64,000 nt of DNA, taken from NCBI RefSeq assembly GCF_002224675.1, contig NZ_NMPZ01000001.1, positions 248,001 to 312,000 on the forward strand. Reading direction: 5' to 3'. Made by a program: the position numbers and the translations under genes. Positions 1 through 10,681 of the stretch are shown here, in pieces. The notes under the pieces were generated by a model that saw only the letters and a list, made by a program, of their open reading frames with translations, did not search any database and was not told the DNA's origin. Origin of the DNA: Segatella copri. GTDB taxonomy: Bacteria; Bacteroidota; Bacteroidia; Bacteroidales; Bacteroidaceae. How positions within the stretch are numbered: the first letter of the stretch is position 1; every line of letters starts with the position of its first letter.

Positions 1-1
1 A

Positions 2-1144
2 ACCATCCAGACTCCTATCCTCGTCATCGGTTCATTCCTCGTGCTCTTCCTCGGTCTCTCTACCCTCGGCGGTGGAAGCGTCTCTGCAGGTTGGGCAGAT
101 ATGATGGACTACTGCGGCAAGTTGAACAACGGCTACGGAACAACCCACATGTTCCACTGGGAGGCAGGTGACTCAATGTATCAGGAGTATCCAGGTTTCG
201 TAGTATTCATCGGTGCAACCATCATTGGTTTCTGGTACTGGTGTACTGACCAGCATATCGTTCAGCGTGTACTCGGTCAGGTTCCTGGCGAAAGCAACGT
301 AGAAGTTATGAAGCGTGCCCGCCGCGGTACTATCGCAGCCGGTTTCTTCAAGGTTCTCCCTTGCTTCATGTTCCTCATTCCAGGTATGATTGCAGCAGCC
401 TTGGCTCAGAAGGGCGCAATCCAGATGAACGAGACTGATGCAGCCTTCGCCATCATGGTAAAGACCGTGCTTCCTGCAGGTATCAAGGGAATCGTAACCA
501 TCGGTTTCATCTGCGCACTCGTTGCTTCATTGGCAGCATTCTTCAACAGCTGTGCTACCCTCTTCACCGAGGACTTCTACAAGCCATTGAAGAAGGGAAT
601 GTCTGAGGCTCACTACGTACTCGTTGGCCGTATCGCTACCGTAGTAGTTGTAATTCTCGGTTTTGCCTGGTTGCCAATCATGATGAAGATGGACACCCTT
701 TACAACTACCTCCAGGGAATCCAGTCACTCCTGGCCCCAGCCATGGTAGCAGTATTTGCGATGGGTATTTTCTTCAAGAAGATTACTCCAAAGGCAGGCG
801 AATACACCATGATCACCGGTTTCCTCATCGGTATGCTCCGCCTCGTCACCAACGTCATTACCGATACTGGTAAGGCAACAATGGATGGTGCGTTCTGGGA
901 TTACACAGCATGGTTCTGGCAGACCAACTGGCTCGTGTTCGAGTGCTGGCTGCTCATCTTCCTCATCATCTTCATGGTAGTAGTGAGCTGCTTCACTCCA
1001 GCCCCAAGCAAGGAGCAGGTAGAGGCTATCACCTTCACATCCGACTTCAAGAAGTCTATCCGTGAGAGCTGGGGTGCGTTCGATATCATTGGTACAATCG
1101 TAGTAATCGGTCTCTGCGCTGCATTCTACGCTTACTTCTGGTAA
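2..1144 (+). CDS. Sodium:solute symporter (SSS family), 3' part, probable arabinose transporter
   Basis: The reading frame is open from the first bases of the window, so the N-terminus is missing; about 380 residues remain. It is strongly hydrophobic with many membrane-spanning stretches and reads like the C-terminal two thirds of a sodium/glucose-type (SSS) cotransporter of the inner membrane, including a GFWYWCTDQHIVQR segment typical of SGLT-like members. Its position directly before araR-araD-araA-araB suggests L-arabinose import. The substrate is inferred from context only. A hairpin follows the stop codon. Confidence 0.88.
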   Translation, partial: TIQTPILVIGSFLVLFLGLSTLGGGSVSAGWADMMDYCGKLNNGYGTTHMFHWEAGDSMYQEYPGFVVFIGATIIGFWYWCTDQHIVQRVLGQVPGESNVEVMKRARRGTIAAGFFKVLPCFMFLIPGMIAAALAQKGAIQMNETDAAFAIMVKTVLPAGIKGIVTIGFICALVASLAAFFNSCATLFTEDFYKPLKKGMSEAHYVLVGRIATVVVVILGFAWLPIMMKMDTLYNYLQGIQSLLAPAMVAVFAMGIFFKKITPKAGEYTMITGFLIGMLRLVTNVITDTGKATMDGAFWDYTAWFWQTNWLVFECWLLIFLIIFMVVVSCFTPAPSKEQVEAITFTSDFKKSIRESWGAFDIIGTIVVIGLCAAFYAYFW

Positions 1145-1170
1145 AATATAGAACTGGTAAAATATAGAAA

Positions 1171-1259
1171 AAGTTAGGAGTTAGAAGCTGAAAGGATGGA
1201 ATTTTCCTTTAGTGTGTATAGTTAGCAGGTTCCTGTCTTCTCCTTCTGACTCCCAACTT
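1171..1259 (+). terminator. Hairpin after the symporter gene
   Basis: Arms of 17 bases at 1171-1187 and 1243-1259 pair throughout if two G-U pairs are allowed, with a 55-base interior. No clean T-run follows, so it could be a terminator or an RNA-stabilising structure. The rest of the 1145-1398 gap shows no gene. Confidence 0.4.
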
Positions 1260-1398
1260 CCCTAAAGAAACTCTTTGGCGACAAGGCTCCCTTTTAGAAA
1301 CTCAGTCAGAAGAGCATTCAGAAGCGCAGCCATAAGCTGAAGTAAACAAAACTATCAATCAAATTCATTGAATCTTAACATCAAAAATCAACACGACC

Positions 1399-2079
1399 AT
1401 GACGCAGTTTTATAACGAATACCCCAAGGTTCTGGTTTCCGTGGATTGCATTATCTTCGGATTTAACGGCAACAACCTTCAAGTCCTGATAGGCAAACGA
1501 AAGATGGACCCGGGACGTGGCGAATGGTCACTCTATGGTGGTTTCGTTGGAGCCAACGAAAATCTAGAGGACGCTGCAAACAGAGTTATCCTGGATCTAA
1601 CTGGAATGAAGAACCTCTATATAAGACAAGTGGGTGCATTCGGCAGAATCGACCGAGACCCAGGTGAGCGAGTTATCTCCATCGCCTATTGCGCCCTCAT
1701 CAATGTGGTAGATTACGATGATAGTCTCCGCATCGAACACGGTCTGGAATGGGTAAGTCTGAACGAACTTCCAGAACTCTATTCCGACCACCGCACCATG
1801 ATTCACGACGCCATCTGTCAGATCCGCCGTCGCATCAATCATGAGCCACTGAGCTTCAAGCTCCTCCCCGACCTCTTTACGCTGACTCAGCTTCAGCACG
1901 TATTCGAGGCTGTGATGGGAGAAGAGATTGACAAGCGCAACTTCCGCAAGCGCGTGAAGGATATTGACTTTATCGAGAAGACAGAACTCATCGACAAGGT
2001 TACTTCGAAACGAGGTGCCGCCCTCTACCGCTTCAACAAGAAAGCATACGAGGAAGACCCATCGTTCATCTTGAAATAG
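1399..2079 (+). CDS. araR: Nudix-type transcriptional regulator, AraR-like
   Basis: A 226-residue protein with an N-terminal Nudix fold (about residues 8-140) and a C-terminal winged-helix DNA-binding region (about 150-226). The Nudix box near residues 46-70 is degenerate: the usual REXXEE core reads NRVILDL, so hydrolase activity is not expected. That agrees with the known Bacteroidetes AraR family, in which a Nudix-like domain senses L-arabinose and represses the arabinose genes. The location between transporter and araD fits. I did not identify its operator with confidence. Confidence 0.85.
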   Translation: MTQFYNEYPKVLVSVDCIIFGFNGNNLQVLIGKRKMDPGRGEWSLYGGFVGANENLEDAANRVILDLTGMKNLYIRQVGAFGRIDRDPGERVISIAYCALINVVDYDDSLRIEHGLEWVSLNELPELYSDHRTMIHDAICQIRRRINHEPLSFKLLPDLFTLTQLQHVFEAVMGEEIDKRNFRKRVKDIDFIEKTELIDKVTSKRGAALYRFNKKAYEEDPSFILK

Positions 2080-2107
2080 AAAATAAATAACTTTAACGAA
2101 ATATATT

Positions 2108-2806
2108 ATGTTAGAAGAATTAAAAGAAAAAGTGTTCAAGGCAAACCTTGACCTGGTGAAGCACAATCTCGTGCTCTTTACATGGGGAAATGTAAGCGGA
2201 ATCGACCGTGAGAAGGGTCTGGTTGTCATCAAGCCATCAGGTGTTGACTACGACACCATGAAGGCGAGCGATATGGTAGTAGTTGACCTGGAGACCGGCA
2301 AGGTTGTTGAAGGCGACCTGAATCCATCTTCAGATACTCCTACCCACCTGGTTCTCTACCGTGCATTCCCAGAGTTGGGCGGCGTGGTTCACACCCACTC
2401 TACCTACGCTACAGCCTGGGCTCAGGCAGGATTGGACATCCCTAACATCGGTACTACCCACGCAGACTATTTCCACGACTGCATTCCTTGCACCGATGCA
2501 ATGACAGAGGATATGATGGCCGAGTATGAGCACAATACAGGTGTAGTCATCGTTGACAGATTCAAGAAGGACAATATCAATCCGGTTCACACTCCAGGCG
2601 TACTGGTGAAGAACCACGGTCCTTTCACATGGGGTAAGGATGCTGACCAGGCTGTCTATCACGCAGTGGTAGCCGAGCAGGTGGCAAAGATGGCGTTCAT
2701 CTCTTTCAGCGTGAATCCAAACACCACCATGAACCCATTGCTCGTAGAGAAGCACTTCAACCGCAAGCACGGTCCTAACGCTTACTACGGACAGAAGAAG
2801 CACTAA
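2108..2806 (+). CDS. araD: L-ribulose-5-phosphate 4-epimerase
   Basis: A 232-residue class II aldolase-fold zinc enzyme, matching the usual length of about 231. It converts L-ribulose-5-P to D-xylulose-5-P in the cytoplasm. The zinc ligands are visible as H95 and H97 in VHTHST and H170 in KNHGP; the SDTPTH segment is also family-typical. It starts 28 bases after araR and is followed by araA after 76 bases, which fits one transcription unit. Confidence 0.95.
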   Translation: MLEELKEKVFKANLDLVKHNLVLFTWGNVSGIDREKGLVVIKPSGVDYDTMKASDMVVVDLETGKVVEGDLNPSSDTPTHLVLYRAFPELGGVVHTHSTYATAWAQAGLDIPNIGTTHADYFHDCIPCTDAMTEDMMAEYEHNTGVVIVDRFKKDNINPVHTPGVLVKNHGPFTWGKDADQAVYHAVVAEQVAKMAFISFSVNPNTTMNPLLVEKHFNRKHGPNAYYGQKKH

Positions 2807-2882
2807 TCTCCGAATGAGATTGATGCTGACAGAAGAAAAAAAAGATTTTCAATAACACAATATTTAAAAACAACAAACAATC

Positions 2883-4424
2883 ATGATTAAAGCATTTGAG
2901 AATTTAGAAGTATGGTTTGTAACTGGTGCACAGCTTCTTTACGGAGGCGAGACAGTTAAGATAGTAGATGGTCACTCAAAGGACATGGTAGATGGCCTGA
3001 ACAACAGTGGCATCATCCCTATCAAGGTGGTTTACAAAGGCACAGCTAACTCTTCTGCAGAGGTAGAGGCTGTGATGAAGGCTGCCAACAACGACGCTAA
3101 GTGCGTGGGTATCATCACATGGATGCACACCTTCTCACCAGCTAAGATGTGGATCAAGGGTCTGCAGGCACTTGAAAAGCCTCTCCTCCACTTCCATACA
3201 CAGTATAACGCAGAACTCCCTTGGGATTCTATCGACATGGACTTCATGAACCTCAACCAGTCAGCTCACGGCGATATCGAGTTCGGTCACATCTGCACCC
3301 GTATGCGCATCCCTAGAAAGGTAGTTGTAGGTTACTGGAAGAGCGAAGAGGCTCAGAAGCAGATTGCTACATGGGCTCGCGTAGCTGCAGGTGTTGCTGA
3401 TGCTCACAACGTACGCTGCTTGATGTTCGGTATGAACATGAACAACGTAGCCGTAACTGATGGCGACCGCGTAGAGTTCGAGCAGCGCATGGGTTACCAC
3501 GTAGATTACTACCCAGTATCTTCACTTATGGAGTACTACAAGAAGGTTACTGATGCTGAGGCAGATGCACTCGTTGAGGAGTACAAGAAGGAATACACCA
3601 TCAAGATTGATGAGTCTGGCGAGGAAGTATATTGGGAGAAGGTTAAGAACGCAGCTAAGGCTGAGATCGCTCTCCGTCGTGTATTGAAAGATGAGAACGC
3701 AGTAGCATTCACTACCAACTTCGATGACCTCGGCGATGCAGACATCGACGATCCTAACTTCTGCGGTTTCGACCAGATTCCTGGTTTGGCTTCACAGCGC
3801 CTGATGGCAGAGGGTTACGGTTTCGGTGCAGAGGGTGACTGGAAGACAGCTTGCCTCTTCCGCACACTCTGGGTAATGAACCAGGGCTTGGAGAAGGGTT
3901 GCTCATTCCTCGAGGACTACACTCTCAACTTCGCTGCCGACCGCACATCTAGCCTCCAGAGCCACATGCTCGAGGTTTGCCCATTGATCGCAACAGACAA
4001 GCCAAAGCTCGAGGTTCACTTCCTCGGCATCGGTATCCGCAAGCAGCAGACAGCTCGCCTCGTATTCACATCTAAGACAGGTAAGGGTGTTAAAGCAACA
4101 GTAGTTGACCTCGGCAACCGTTTCCGTCTCATCGCAAGTGAGGTAGAGTGCATCGAGCCAAAGGCAATGCCTAAGCTCCCTGTAGCTTCTGCTCTCTGGG
4201 TTCCACAGCCAACCTTCGAGATTGGTGCAGGTGCTTGGATCCTCGCTGGTGGTACTCACCACAGTGCATTCTCTTACGACATCACTGCTGAGTACTGGGA
4301 GGACTTCTGCGAGATCCTGGGTATTGAGTTCGTCAACATCGACAAGAACACAACTATCAGCAGCTTCAAGCAGCAGCTCCGCAACAACGAGATTTATTAC
4401 ATGCTCAACAAAGCATTGCGATAA
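2883..4424 (+). CDS. araA: L-arabinose isomerase
   Basis: A 513-residue protein of the AraA family (usual length about 500), beginning VWFVTGAQLLYG and containing WMHTFSPAKMWI. It isomerises L-arabinose to L-ribulose, using Mn2+ in known members. It is full length with no interruption. It lies between araD and araB, so the three catabolic enzymes are in the order D-A-B. Confidence 0.97.
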   Translation: MIKAFENLEVWFVTGAQLLYGGETVKIVDGHSKDMVDGLNNSGIIPIKVVYKGTANSSAEVEAVMKAANNDAKCVGIITWMHTFSPAKMWIKGLQALEKPLLHFHTQYNAELPWDSIDMDFMNLNQSAHGDIEFGHICTRMRIPRKVVVGYWKSEEAQKQIATWARVAAGVADAHNVRCLMFGMNMNNVAVTDGDRVEFEQRMGYHVDYYPVSSLMEYYKKVTDAEADALVEEYKKEYTIKIDESGEEVYWEKVKNAAKAEIALRRVLKDENAVAFTTNFDDLGDADIDDPNFCGFDQIPGLASQRLMAEGYGFGAEGDWKTACLFRTLWVMNQGLEKGCSFLEDYTLNFAADRTSSLQSHMLEVCPLIATDKPKLEVHFLGIGIRKQQTARLVFTSKTGKGVKATVVDLGNRFRLIASEVECIEPKAMPKLPVASALWVPQPTFEIGAGAWILAGGTHHSAFSYDITAEYWEDFCEILGIEFVNIDKNTTISSFKQQLRNNEIYYMLNKALR

Positions 4425-4451
4425 TTAAAGTAAAGAAAACATTTAAAAAAA

Positions 4452-6044
4452 ATGAGCGCAAAAACTATTATAGAATCAGGTAAGGCCATTCTCGGTATCG
4501 AGTTTGGCTCTACCCGAATCAAGGCTGTCTTGATTGACACCGACAACAACCCTATCGCACAGGGTAGCTTTGAGTGGGAAAACCAGTTGGTTGATGGTTT
4601 GTGGACTTACAGCATCGACACCATCTGGAAAGGTTTGCAGGATTGCTACGCTGACCTCCGCAAGAACGTGAAGGCTGAGTACGACTGCGAAATCAAGCAG
4701 TTGGCTGCTATCGGTATTTCTGCGATGATGCACGGCTACATGGCTTTCGGCAAGGATGAGAACATCCTCGTTCCTTTCCGCACCTGGCGTAATACCAACA
4801 CCGCCCAGGCAGCAGCCGAGCTTTCAGAGCTCTTCCACTTCAACATCCCATTGCGTTGGAGCATCTCTCACGTTTATCAGGCTATCCTGAACGGTGAAGA
4901 GCACATCAATAAGATTGACTTCCTCACCACGCTCGCTGGTTACATCCACTGGCAGCTCACTGGCAAGAAGGTTCTGGGCGTAGGCGACGCATCAGGTATG
5001 CTCCCTATCGATTCCAACACCAACAACTACGATGCAGAGATGGTGACTAAGTTCGATAAGCTCATCGAGCCAAAGAACCTGGGCTGGAAGATTCTCGACA
5101 TCCTTCCAGAGGTATTGAATGCAGGCGAAGATGCAGGCGTTCTTACCGAGGAAGGAGCGAAGAAGCTCGACCCATCTGGCAATCTCCAGGCTGGTACTCC
5201 TCTCTGTCCTCCAGAGGGTGATGCTGGTACGGGCATGGTGGCTACCAACGCTGTTCGCCAGCGTACAGGTAACGTCAGTGCAGGTACTTCATCTTTCTCT
5301 ATGATCGTGTTGGAGAAAGCCTTGAGCAAACCTTACGAAGTCATTGATATGGTGACAACTCCAGACGGCAGTCCTGTAGCCATGGTTCACTGCAACAACT
5401 GTACTTCCGACCTCAACGCTTGGGTTGGTTTGTTCAAGCAGTACCAGGAGTTGCTCGGTGTTCCGGTAGATATGAACGAGGTATTCGGCAAGCTCTACAA
5501 CCACGCTCTTGAGGGCGATGCTGATTGCGGTGGCTTGATTGCTTACAACTACATCTCCGGTGAGCCTGTAACCGGTTTGGCTGAAGGTCGCCCAATGTTC
5601 GTACGTTCTGCCAACGACCACTTCAACCTCGCCAATTTCATGCGCGCCAACCTCTACGCTTCAGTAGCCGTATTGAAGATTGGTAACGATGTATTGTTCA
5701 AGGACGAGAAGGTGCAGGTGGACCGTATCACCGGTCATGGCGGTTTGTTCAAGACCAAGGGTGTAGGTCAGCGCATTCTTGCAGCAGCCATCAACTCCCC
5801 TATCTCTGTCATGGAGACTGCAGGCGAAGGTGGTGCTTGGGGTATTGCCCTGCTCGCAGGCTATCTCGTAAACAATGCAGAGAAGTTGAGCCTGGCTGAT
5901 TATCTCGACCAGAAGGTATTTGCCGGCAATACAGGTGTAGAAATTGCACCTACAGCAGAAGACGTAGCTGGATTCGACAAGTACATCGAAACCTACAAGG
6001 CTGGTCTTGCCATCGAAAAGGCAGCTGTAGAGAACAAGAACTAA
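4452..6044 (+). CDS. araB: L-ribulokinase (FGGY kinase)
   Basis: A 530-residue FGGY-family carbohydrate kinase. The N-terminal ATPase motif [13 protein letters not shown] (residues 14-26), the central GTSSFSM segment and the C-terminal [10 protein letters not shown] adenine-binding motif are visible. It phosphorylates L-ribulose to L-ribulose-5-P. It starts 27 bases after araA. This is the longer Bacteroidetes-type kinase, not a close E. coli AraB relative; the substrate is inferred from the operon. Confidence 0.92.
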   Translation: MSAKTIIESGKAILGIEFGSTRIKAVLIDTDNNPIAQGSFEWENQLVDGLWTYSIDTIWKGLQDCYADLRKNVKAEYDCEIKQLAAIGISAMMHGYMAFGKDENILVPFRTWRNTNTAQAAAELSELFHFNIPLRWSISHVYQAILNGEEHINKIDFLTTLAGYIHWQLTGKKVLGVGDASGMLPIDSNTNNYDAEMVTKFDKLIEPKNLGWKILDILPEVLNAGEDAGVLTEEGAKKLDPSGNLQAGTPLCPPEGDAGTGMVATNAVRQRTGNVSAGTSSFSMIVLEKALSKPYEVIDMVTTPDGSPVAMVHCNNCTSDLNAWVGLFKQYQELLGVPVDMNEVFGKLYNHALEGDADCGGLIAYNYISGEPVTGLAEGRPMFVRSANDHFNLANFMRANLYASVAVLKIGNDVLFKDEKVQVDRITGHGGLFKTKGVGQRILAAAINSPISVMETAGEGGAWGIALLAGYLVNNAEKLSLADYLDQKVFAGNTGVEIAPTAEDVAGFDKYIETYKAGLAIEKAAVENKN

Positions 6045-6073
6045 CTTTTAAGTGGACTCAGCAACAAAATATC

Positions 6074-6112
6074 AATACGTTTGTGGGGGGAATCAGCCTC
6101 CACAAACGTATT
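6074..6112. promoter_or_regulatory. Perfect 13-bp inverted repeat between araB and the GH51 gene
   Basis: AATACGTTTGTGG at 6074-6086 is exactly repeated in inverse orientation at 6100-6112, and three further pairs (one G-T) extend the stem to 16. The loop is 7 bases. No T-run follows, so it could be an intercistronic hairpin that tunes araB/abf mRNA, or an operator. Confidence 0.5.
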
Positions 6113-6147
6113 ATTCTAAAAGTTAATAAAAATTTAAACTTATAAGA

Positions 6148-7722
6148 ATGATGAATAAACTCTTTGCAACCACACTCTTATCTACAGCGGTTGCATTCTC
6201 AGTTCAGGCTCAGGATGTAACAGGAACTATCCATGCGAACCAGGGAACTCAGAAAATCAACCGCGAAATCTACGGACAGTTTGCTGAGCATCTCGGTAGC
6301 TGTATCTATGGTGGACTGTGGGTAGGTCCGGAGTCGAACATTCCTAACACCCAGGGTTACCGCAACGACGTGCTCCAAGCTCTCAAGGACTTGAAAGTGC
6401 CTGTTTTAAGATGGCCTGGAGGATGCTTCGCCGACGAATACCACTGGATGGACGGAATCGGTCCGCGTGAGAATCGCCCTAAGATGCAGAACAACAACTG
6501 GGGAGGAACCATCGAGGACAACTCCTTCGGAACCCACGAGTTCCTGAATCTCTGCGAGATGCTGGGCTGCGAGCCTTACATCAGCGGTAACGTAGGTTCG
6601 GGAACGGTAGAGGAACTGGCTAAATGGGTAGAATACATGACCAGCGACGGCGATACTCCGATGGCAAAGCTCCGCCGAAAGAACGGACGCGACAAGGCCT
6701 GGAAGGTAAAGTACCTCGGAGTGGGCAACGAGAGCTGGGGATGCGGTGGAAACATGCGCCCAGAGTACTACTCTGACCTCTTCCGCCGTTACTCCGTATA
6801 TTGCCGCAACTATGATGGCAACGAGCTCTACAAGATTGCATCAGGAGCCAGCGACTATGATTACAACTGGACCAAGGTGCTGATGGACCGTGTAGGTCAC
6901 CGTGCCAACGGAATCTCCCTACATTATTATACAGTAACCGGCTGGGACGGCAGCAAGGGTTCTGCCACCAAGTTCAGCAACGACGACTACTACTGGACCA
7001 TGGGCAAATGCCTCGGCATTGAAGACGTGATCAAGAAGCACGAAGCCATCATGGACAAGGCTGACCCTAAGAAGCAGATCGGTCTGCTCGTAGATGAATG
7101 GGGAACCTGGTGGGATGAGGAACCAGGAACCATCAAGGGTCACCTCTATCAGCAGAACTGCATGCGCGATGCTTTCGTGGCAGCCCTCACACTCAATGTG
7201 TTCCACCGTCACGCCGACCGCATCAAGATGGCAAACATCGCCCAGGTGGTAAACGTGCTCCAGTCTATGATCCTCACCGACACCAAGGGCACCGGTCACA
7301 TGGTTCTCACTCCAACCTACCACGTGTTCAAGATGTACAAGGACTTCCAGGATGCAACCTATCTCCCTATGGACGTGAAGTGCGATTCTATGGATGTTCG
7401 TGGCGATGTTCACGCCAAGGACGGCAGAAAGATTCCAGTGGTTTCTACATCAGCTGCCAAGAAGGCAGACGGCACCGTAGTGGTTTCACTCGCCAACGTA
7501 AGCCTCGATAAGGCTCAGGAGGTAGTGTTCAGCCTCGATGGACTGAAGGCTCCAAAGACAGTGGCAGGCGAGATTCTTACCTGCAAGAAGGTGAGCGATT
7601 TCAACGATTTCGAGCACCCGGATGTAGTGAAGCCAGCAACATTCAAGGATGCAAAATTGAAGAAAAACACCTTGAAAGTGAAAATTCCTGCAAAATCTAT
7701 CGTAGTTTTGAAAATAAAATAG
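6148..7722 (+). CDS. Secreted alpha-L-arabinofuranosidase, GH51
   Basis: A 524-residue protein with a signal peptide (residues 1 to about 22, ending VQAQ) and a GH51 catalytic domain. The acid/base is E195 in VGNESWG and the nucleophile E317 in [10 protein letters not shown], both in the expected strand ends of a (beta/alpha)8 barrel, followed by a beta-sandwich domain. It releases terminal arabinofuranose from arabinan, arabinoxylan or their oligomers, probably in the periplasm. It supplies substrate for the adjacent araABD genes. Confidence 0.94.
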   Translation: MMNKLFATTLLSTAVAFSVQAQDVTGTIHANQGTQKINREIYGQFAEHLGSCIYGGLWVGPESNIPNTQGYRNDVLQALKDLKVPVLRWPGGCFADEYHWMDGIGPRENRPKMQNNNWGGTIEDNSFGTHEFLNLCEMLGCEPYISGNVGSGTVEELAKWVEYMTSDGDTPMAKLRRKNGRDKAWKVKYLGVGNESWGCGGNMRPEYYSDLFRRYSVYCRNYDGNELYKIASGASDYDYNWTKVLMDRVGHRANGISLHYYTVTGWDGSKGSATKFSNDDYYWTMGKCLGIEDVIKKHEAIMDKADPKKQIGLLVDEWGTWWDEEPGTIKGHLYQQNCMRDAFVAALTLNVFHRHADRIKMANIAQVVNVLQSMILTDTKGTGHMVLTPTYHVFKMYKDFQDATYLPMDVKCDSMDVRGDVHAKDGRKIPVVSTSAAKKADGTVVVSLANVSLDKAQEVVFSLDGLKAPKTVAGEILTCKKVSDFNDFEHPDVVKPATFKDAKLKKNTLKVKIPAKSIVVLKIK

Positions 7723-7730
7723 TACTTTTG
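7723..7730 (+). promoter_or_regulatory. -7 box candidate ahead of the transketolase gene
   Basis: TACTTTTG fits the Bacteroidales -7 consensus TAnnTTTG, directly after the GH51 stop codon. No TTTG sits at the usual 19-21 base distance, so the -33 side is weak. The leader of about 135 bases contains an imperfect hairpin (arms TTGCTTA and TAAGCAA). Confidence 0.35.
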
Positions 7731-7872
7731 TAGGATAAATTGCTTACATCATCAGTTCTCTTCTCCGCAAGAGGCTGATAAGCAATCAGTTTCAGACCTC
7801 TTTCGGCCTAAACAGGGAGAGGGCGGAACGTTTCAGCAGAAAAACAATAACAACAATATTAAATACATTTGT

Positions 7873-9897
7873 ATGATGAACGACATTAAAGTAATGAATC
7901 ATGCAGCAGATAATATCCGTATCTTGGCTGCTTCAATGGTAGAAAAGGCAAACTCTGGTCACCCAGGTGGTGCTATGGGTGGTTCTGACTTCATCAACGT
8001 ACTCTTCTCAGAGTACCTGGTTTATGATCCAGCAGATCCAACATGGACTGGCCGCGACCGCTTCTTCCTCGACCCAGGTCACATGAGCCCAATGCTCTAT
8101 GCTGGTTTGGCTTTGCGTGGTTTCTTCTCAATGGAAGACCTCAAGCAGTTCCGCCAGTGGGGTTCTGTAACTCCAGGTCACCCAGAGCTCGATCTTCAGC
8201 GTGGTATCGAGAACTCATCAGGTCCTCTCGGTCAGGGTCACGCACTCGCAGCTGGTGCAGCTGTTGCCGAGAAGTTCCTTGAGGCTCGTCTGGGTTCAAC
8301 CATGATGCAGCACAAGATCTACGCATACATTTCTGATGGTGCTGTAGAGGAGGAAATCTCTCAGGGTGTAGGTCGTATCGCCGGCAACCTCGGTTTGAAC
8401 AACCTCATCATGTTCTACGATTCCAACGACATCCAGCTCTCTACAGAGTGTGGCGTTGTAATGAACGAGGATACAGAGATGAAGTACAAGGCTTGGGGCT
8501 GGAATGTCATCAAGATCAATGGTAACGACGTTGCTCAGATCCGTGAGGCTCTCGATGCTGCCCAGAAGGAGCAGGATCGCCCTACCCTCATCATCGGTAA
8601 GACCGTAATGGGTAAGGGTGCTCTCCGCGCAGACGGCACAAGCTACGAGGCTTGCATCAATACTCACGGTGCTCCTCTCGGTGGCGACGCTTACGTCAAT
8701 ACAATCAAGCACCTCGGTGGTGATCCTGAGAATGCATTCGTTATCTTCGACGATGTAAAGGAGATCTACGCTAAGCGTGCTGAGGAGTTGAAGAAGATTG
8801 TTGCTGAGCGCAAGGCTGCAGAGGCTGAGTGGCGCAAGGCTAACCCAGAGAAGGCTGCTCAGATGGATGAGTGGTTCAGCGGCAAGGCTCCTAAGGTAGA
8901 TTGGAGCAAGGTTGAGCAGAAGGCTGGTTCAGCTACTCGTGCTGCTTCTGCTGCTTGTCTCGGTGTTTTGGCAGAGCAGGTTCCTAACATGATCTGTGCA
9001 TCTGCTGACCTTTCTAACTCAGATAAGACAGACGGTTTCTTGAAGAAGACCAAGAGCATCGTTCGCGGTGATTTCTCAGGTGCTTTCTTCCAGGCAGGTG
9101 TTGCTGAGTTGACAATGGCTGATATGTGTATCGGTATGATGCTCCACGGTGGTGTGGTTGCAGCAATGGGTACATTCTTCGTATTCTCTGATTATATGAA
9201 GCCAGCTGTTCGTCTCGCTGCCCTGATGCAGGTTCCAGTTAAGTTCATCTGGACTCACGATGCATTCCGCGTTGGTGAGGACGGACCTACTCACGAGCCA
9301 GTTGAGCAGGAGGCACAGATCCGCTTGATGGAGAAGTTGAAGAACCACGCAGGCAAGGACAGCGTTCGCGTATTCCGTCCAGCTGATGCTGACGAGACTA
9401 CAGTTTGCTGGAAGCTCGCTATGGAGAATGTTGAGACTCCTACAGCGCTCATCTTCTCGCGCCAGGGCATCGCTAAGTTGCCAGAGGGAACAGACTACGA
9501 GCAGGCTGCTAAGGGTGCTTACATCGTAGCAGGCAGCGACGAGAATCCAGACGTTATCCTCGTAGCAAGCGGTTCTGAGGTTTCTACATTGGAGGCTGGT
9601 TGCGAGGCTTTGCGTGCCGACGGCATCAAGGTTCGCGTGGTAAGTGCTCCATCAGAGGGCTTGTTCCGTGGTCAGAGCAAGGAGTATCAGGAGAGCGTAT
9701 TGCCAAAGAACGCTAAGATCTTCGGTATGACTGCTGGCCTTCCTGTAACACTCCAGGGTCTCGTAGGCGCCAACGGTAAGGTTTGGGGCATGGAGAGCTT
9801 CGGTTTCTCTGCTCCTTACAAGGTGCTCGATGAGAAGCTCGGCTACACAGGCGAGAACGTTTACAAGCAGGTAAAGGCTTTCTTGGCTGAGGCTTAA
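7873..9897 (+). CDS. tkt: Transketolase
   Basis: A 674-residue thiamine-diphosphate enzyme of normal length. Visible are the N-terminal GHPGGAMGG phosphate-site motif, a TPP/metal region (SDGAVEEE followed by FYDSNDIQL) and the pyrimidine-domain THDAFRVGEDGPTHEP motif near residue 460-475. It links xylulose-5-P from arabinose with ribose-5-P in the pentose phosphate pathway. It lies downstream of the arabinose genes with rpiB next, so the local cluster covers arabinose uptake through to central metabolism. Confidence 0.96.
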   Translation: MMNDIKVMNHAADNIRILAASMVEKANSGHPGGAMGGSDFINVLFSEYLVYDPADPTWTGRDRFFLDPGHMSPMLYAGLALRGFFSMEDLKQFRQWGSVTPGHPELDLQRGIENSSGPLGQGHALAAGAAVAEKFLEARLGSTMMQHKIYAYISDGAVEEEISQGVGRIAGNLGLNNLIMFYDSNDIQLSTECGVVMNEDTEMKYKAWGWNVIKINGNDVAQIREALDAAQKEQDRPTLIIGKTVMGKGALRADGTSYEACINTHGAPLGGDAYVNTIKHLGGDPENAFVIFDDVKEIYAKRAEELKKIVAERKAAEAEWRKANPEKAAQMDEWFSGKAPKVDWSKVEQKAGSATRAASAACLGVLAEQVPNMICASADLSNSDKTDGFLKKTKSIVRGDFSGAFFQAGVAELTMADMCIGMMLHGGVVAAMGTFFVFSDYMKPAVRLAALMQVPVKFIWTHDAFRVGEDGPTHEPVEQEAQIRLMEKLKNHAGKDSVRVFRPADADETTVCWKLAMENVETPTALIFSRQGIAKLPEGTDYEQAAKGAYIVAGSDENPDVILVASGSEVSTLEAGCEALRADGIKVRVVSAPSEGLFRGQSKEYQESVLPKNAKIFGMTAGLPVTLQGLVGANGKVWGMESFGFSAPYKVLDEKLGYTGENVYKQVKAFLAEA

Positions 9898-9927
9898 TTA
9901 GCATAAACTAAACAGGAGTTGGAAGCT

Positions 9928-9979
9928 GGAGTTGGATATTTTGCCGGATGGCAGATTTCCATTTCCGGCATCCGACTCC
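9928..9979 (+). terminator. Stem-loop after transketolase
   Basis: GGAGTTGGAT at 9928-9937 pairs with ATCCGACTCC at 9970-9979 (one T-G mismatch) and GCCGGA at 9943-9948 with TCCGGC at 9964-9969. A T-rich stretch follows. It probably ends the tkt transcript. Confidence 0.55.
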
Positions 9980-10054
9980 TTTCACTCTTTTAATATTAAC
10001 CTTGTGAAGGATAAGGGTTTACCCCGGTTTCTTCACTTAAAAATTTAAAGTATT

Positions 10055-10498
10055 ATGGAAGTAAAGACAGTTGGTATTGCATGCGACCATGCAGGTTTTC
10101 CATTGAAGCAGTTCGTATTGGAATATTTGGAGAAGAAGGGTTATCCTGTAAAGGATTACGGTACATACAGCGATGCGAGTGTTGACTATCCTGACTTCGG
10201 CCATGCGCTCGGCGAAGGCATTGAGAGCGGCGAGGTTTATCCAGGTATCGGCATTTGCGGCAGTGGCGAGGGAATCGCCATGACTTTGAACAAGCATCAG
10301 GGTGTACGTGCCGGTTTGGCATGGTGCAAGGAGATTGCTCATCTCGTTCGTCAGCACAATGATGCCAATGTATTGGTACTTCCAGGACGTTTCATCGACA
10401 ACAAGACCGCCGAGGCTATCCTCGACGAGTTCTTCGCTACTACCTTCGAGGGTGGCCGTCATGAGCGCCGCGTCAAGAAGATTCCTGTTCAGAAGTAA
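10055..10498 (+). CDS. rpiB: Ribose-5-phosphate isomerase B
   Basis: A 147-residue RpiB/LacAB-family protein. D11 and H12 in IACDHAG, and C68 in the GICGSGEGIAM loop, correspond to the substrate-binding residues and the catalytic cysteine of the family. It interconverts ribose-5-P and ribulose-5-P. It follows tkt and probably serves the same pentose flow; a stem-loop between them suggests its own regulation. Confidence 0.95.
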   Translation: MEVKTVGIACDHAGFPLKQFVLEYLEKKGYPVKDYGTYSDASVDYPDFGHALGEGIESGEVYPGIGICGSGEGIAMTLNKHQGVRAGLAWCKEIAHLVRQHNDANVLVLPGRFIDNKTAEAILDEFFATTFEGGRHERRVKKIPVQK

Positions 10499-10637
10499 GG
10501 AAGGAGTTAAAGGAATTTTAAGGAGTTAAAGGAGTTAAAGGAGTTAAGGAGTTAAGACGATTGTCATGTAGCTTAAAACTACGCCCAAAAGACTGTTGTC
10601 TTAACTCCTTTAGCTCCTTTACTCCTTTTAACTCCCC
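10499..10637. repeat. GGAGTTAA tandem units facing their inverse
   Basis: Six or so copies of a GGAGTTAA(A) unit run through about 10502-10553 and face inverse units (AACTCCTTT) at about 10601-10636. The two blocks can form a long imperfect hairpin between rpiB and the nucleoside phosphorylase gene, probably a terminator-like or slippage-born structure. Confidence 0.6.
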
Positions 10638-10681
10638 CATCTCTTCATATAATAATTTATAACCATCAAAACATAAAGATT

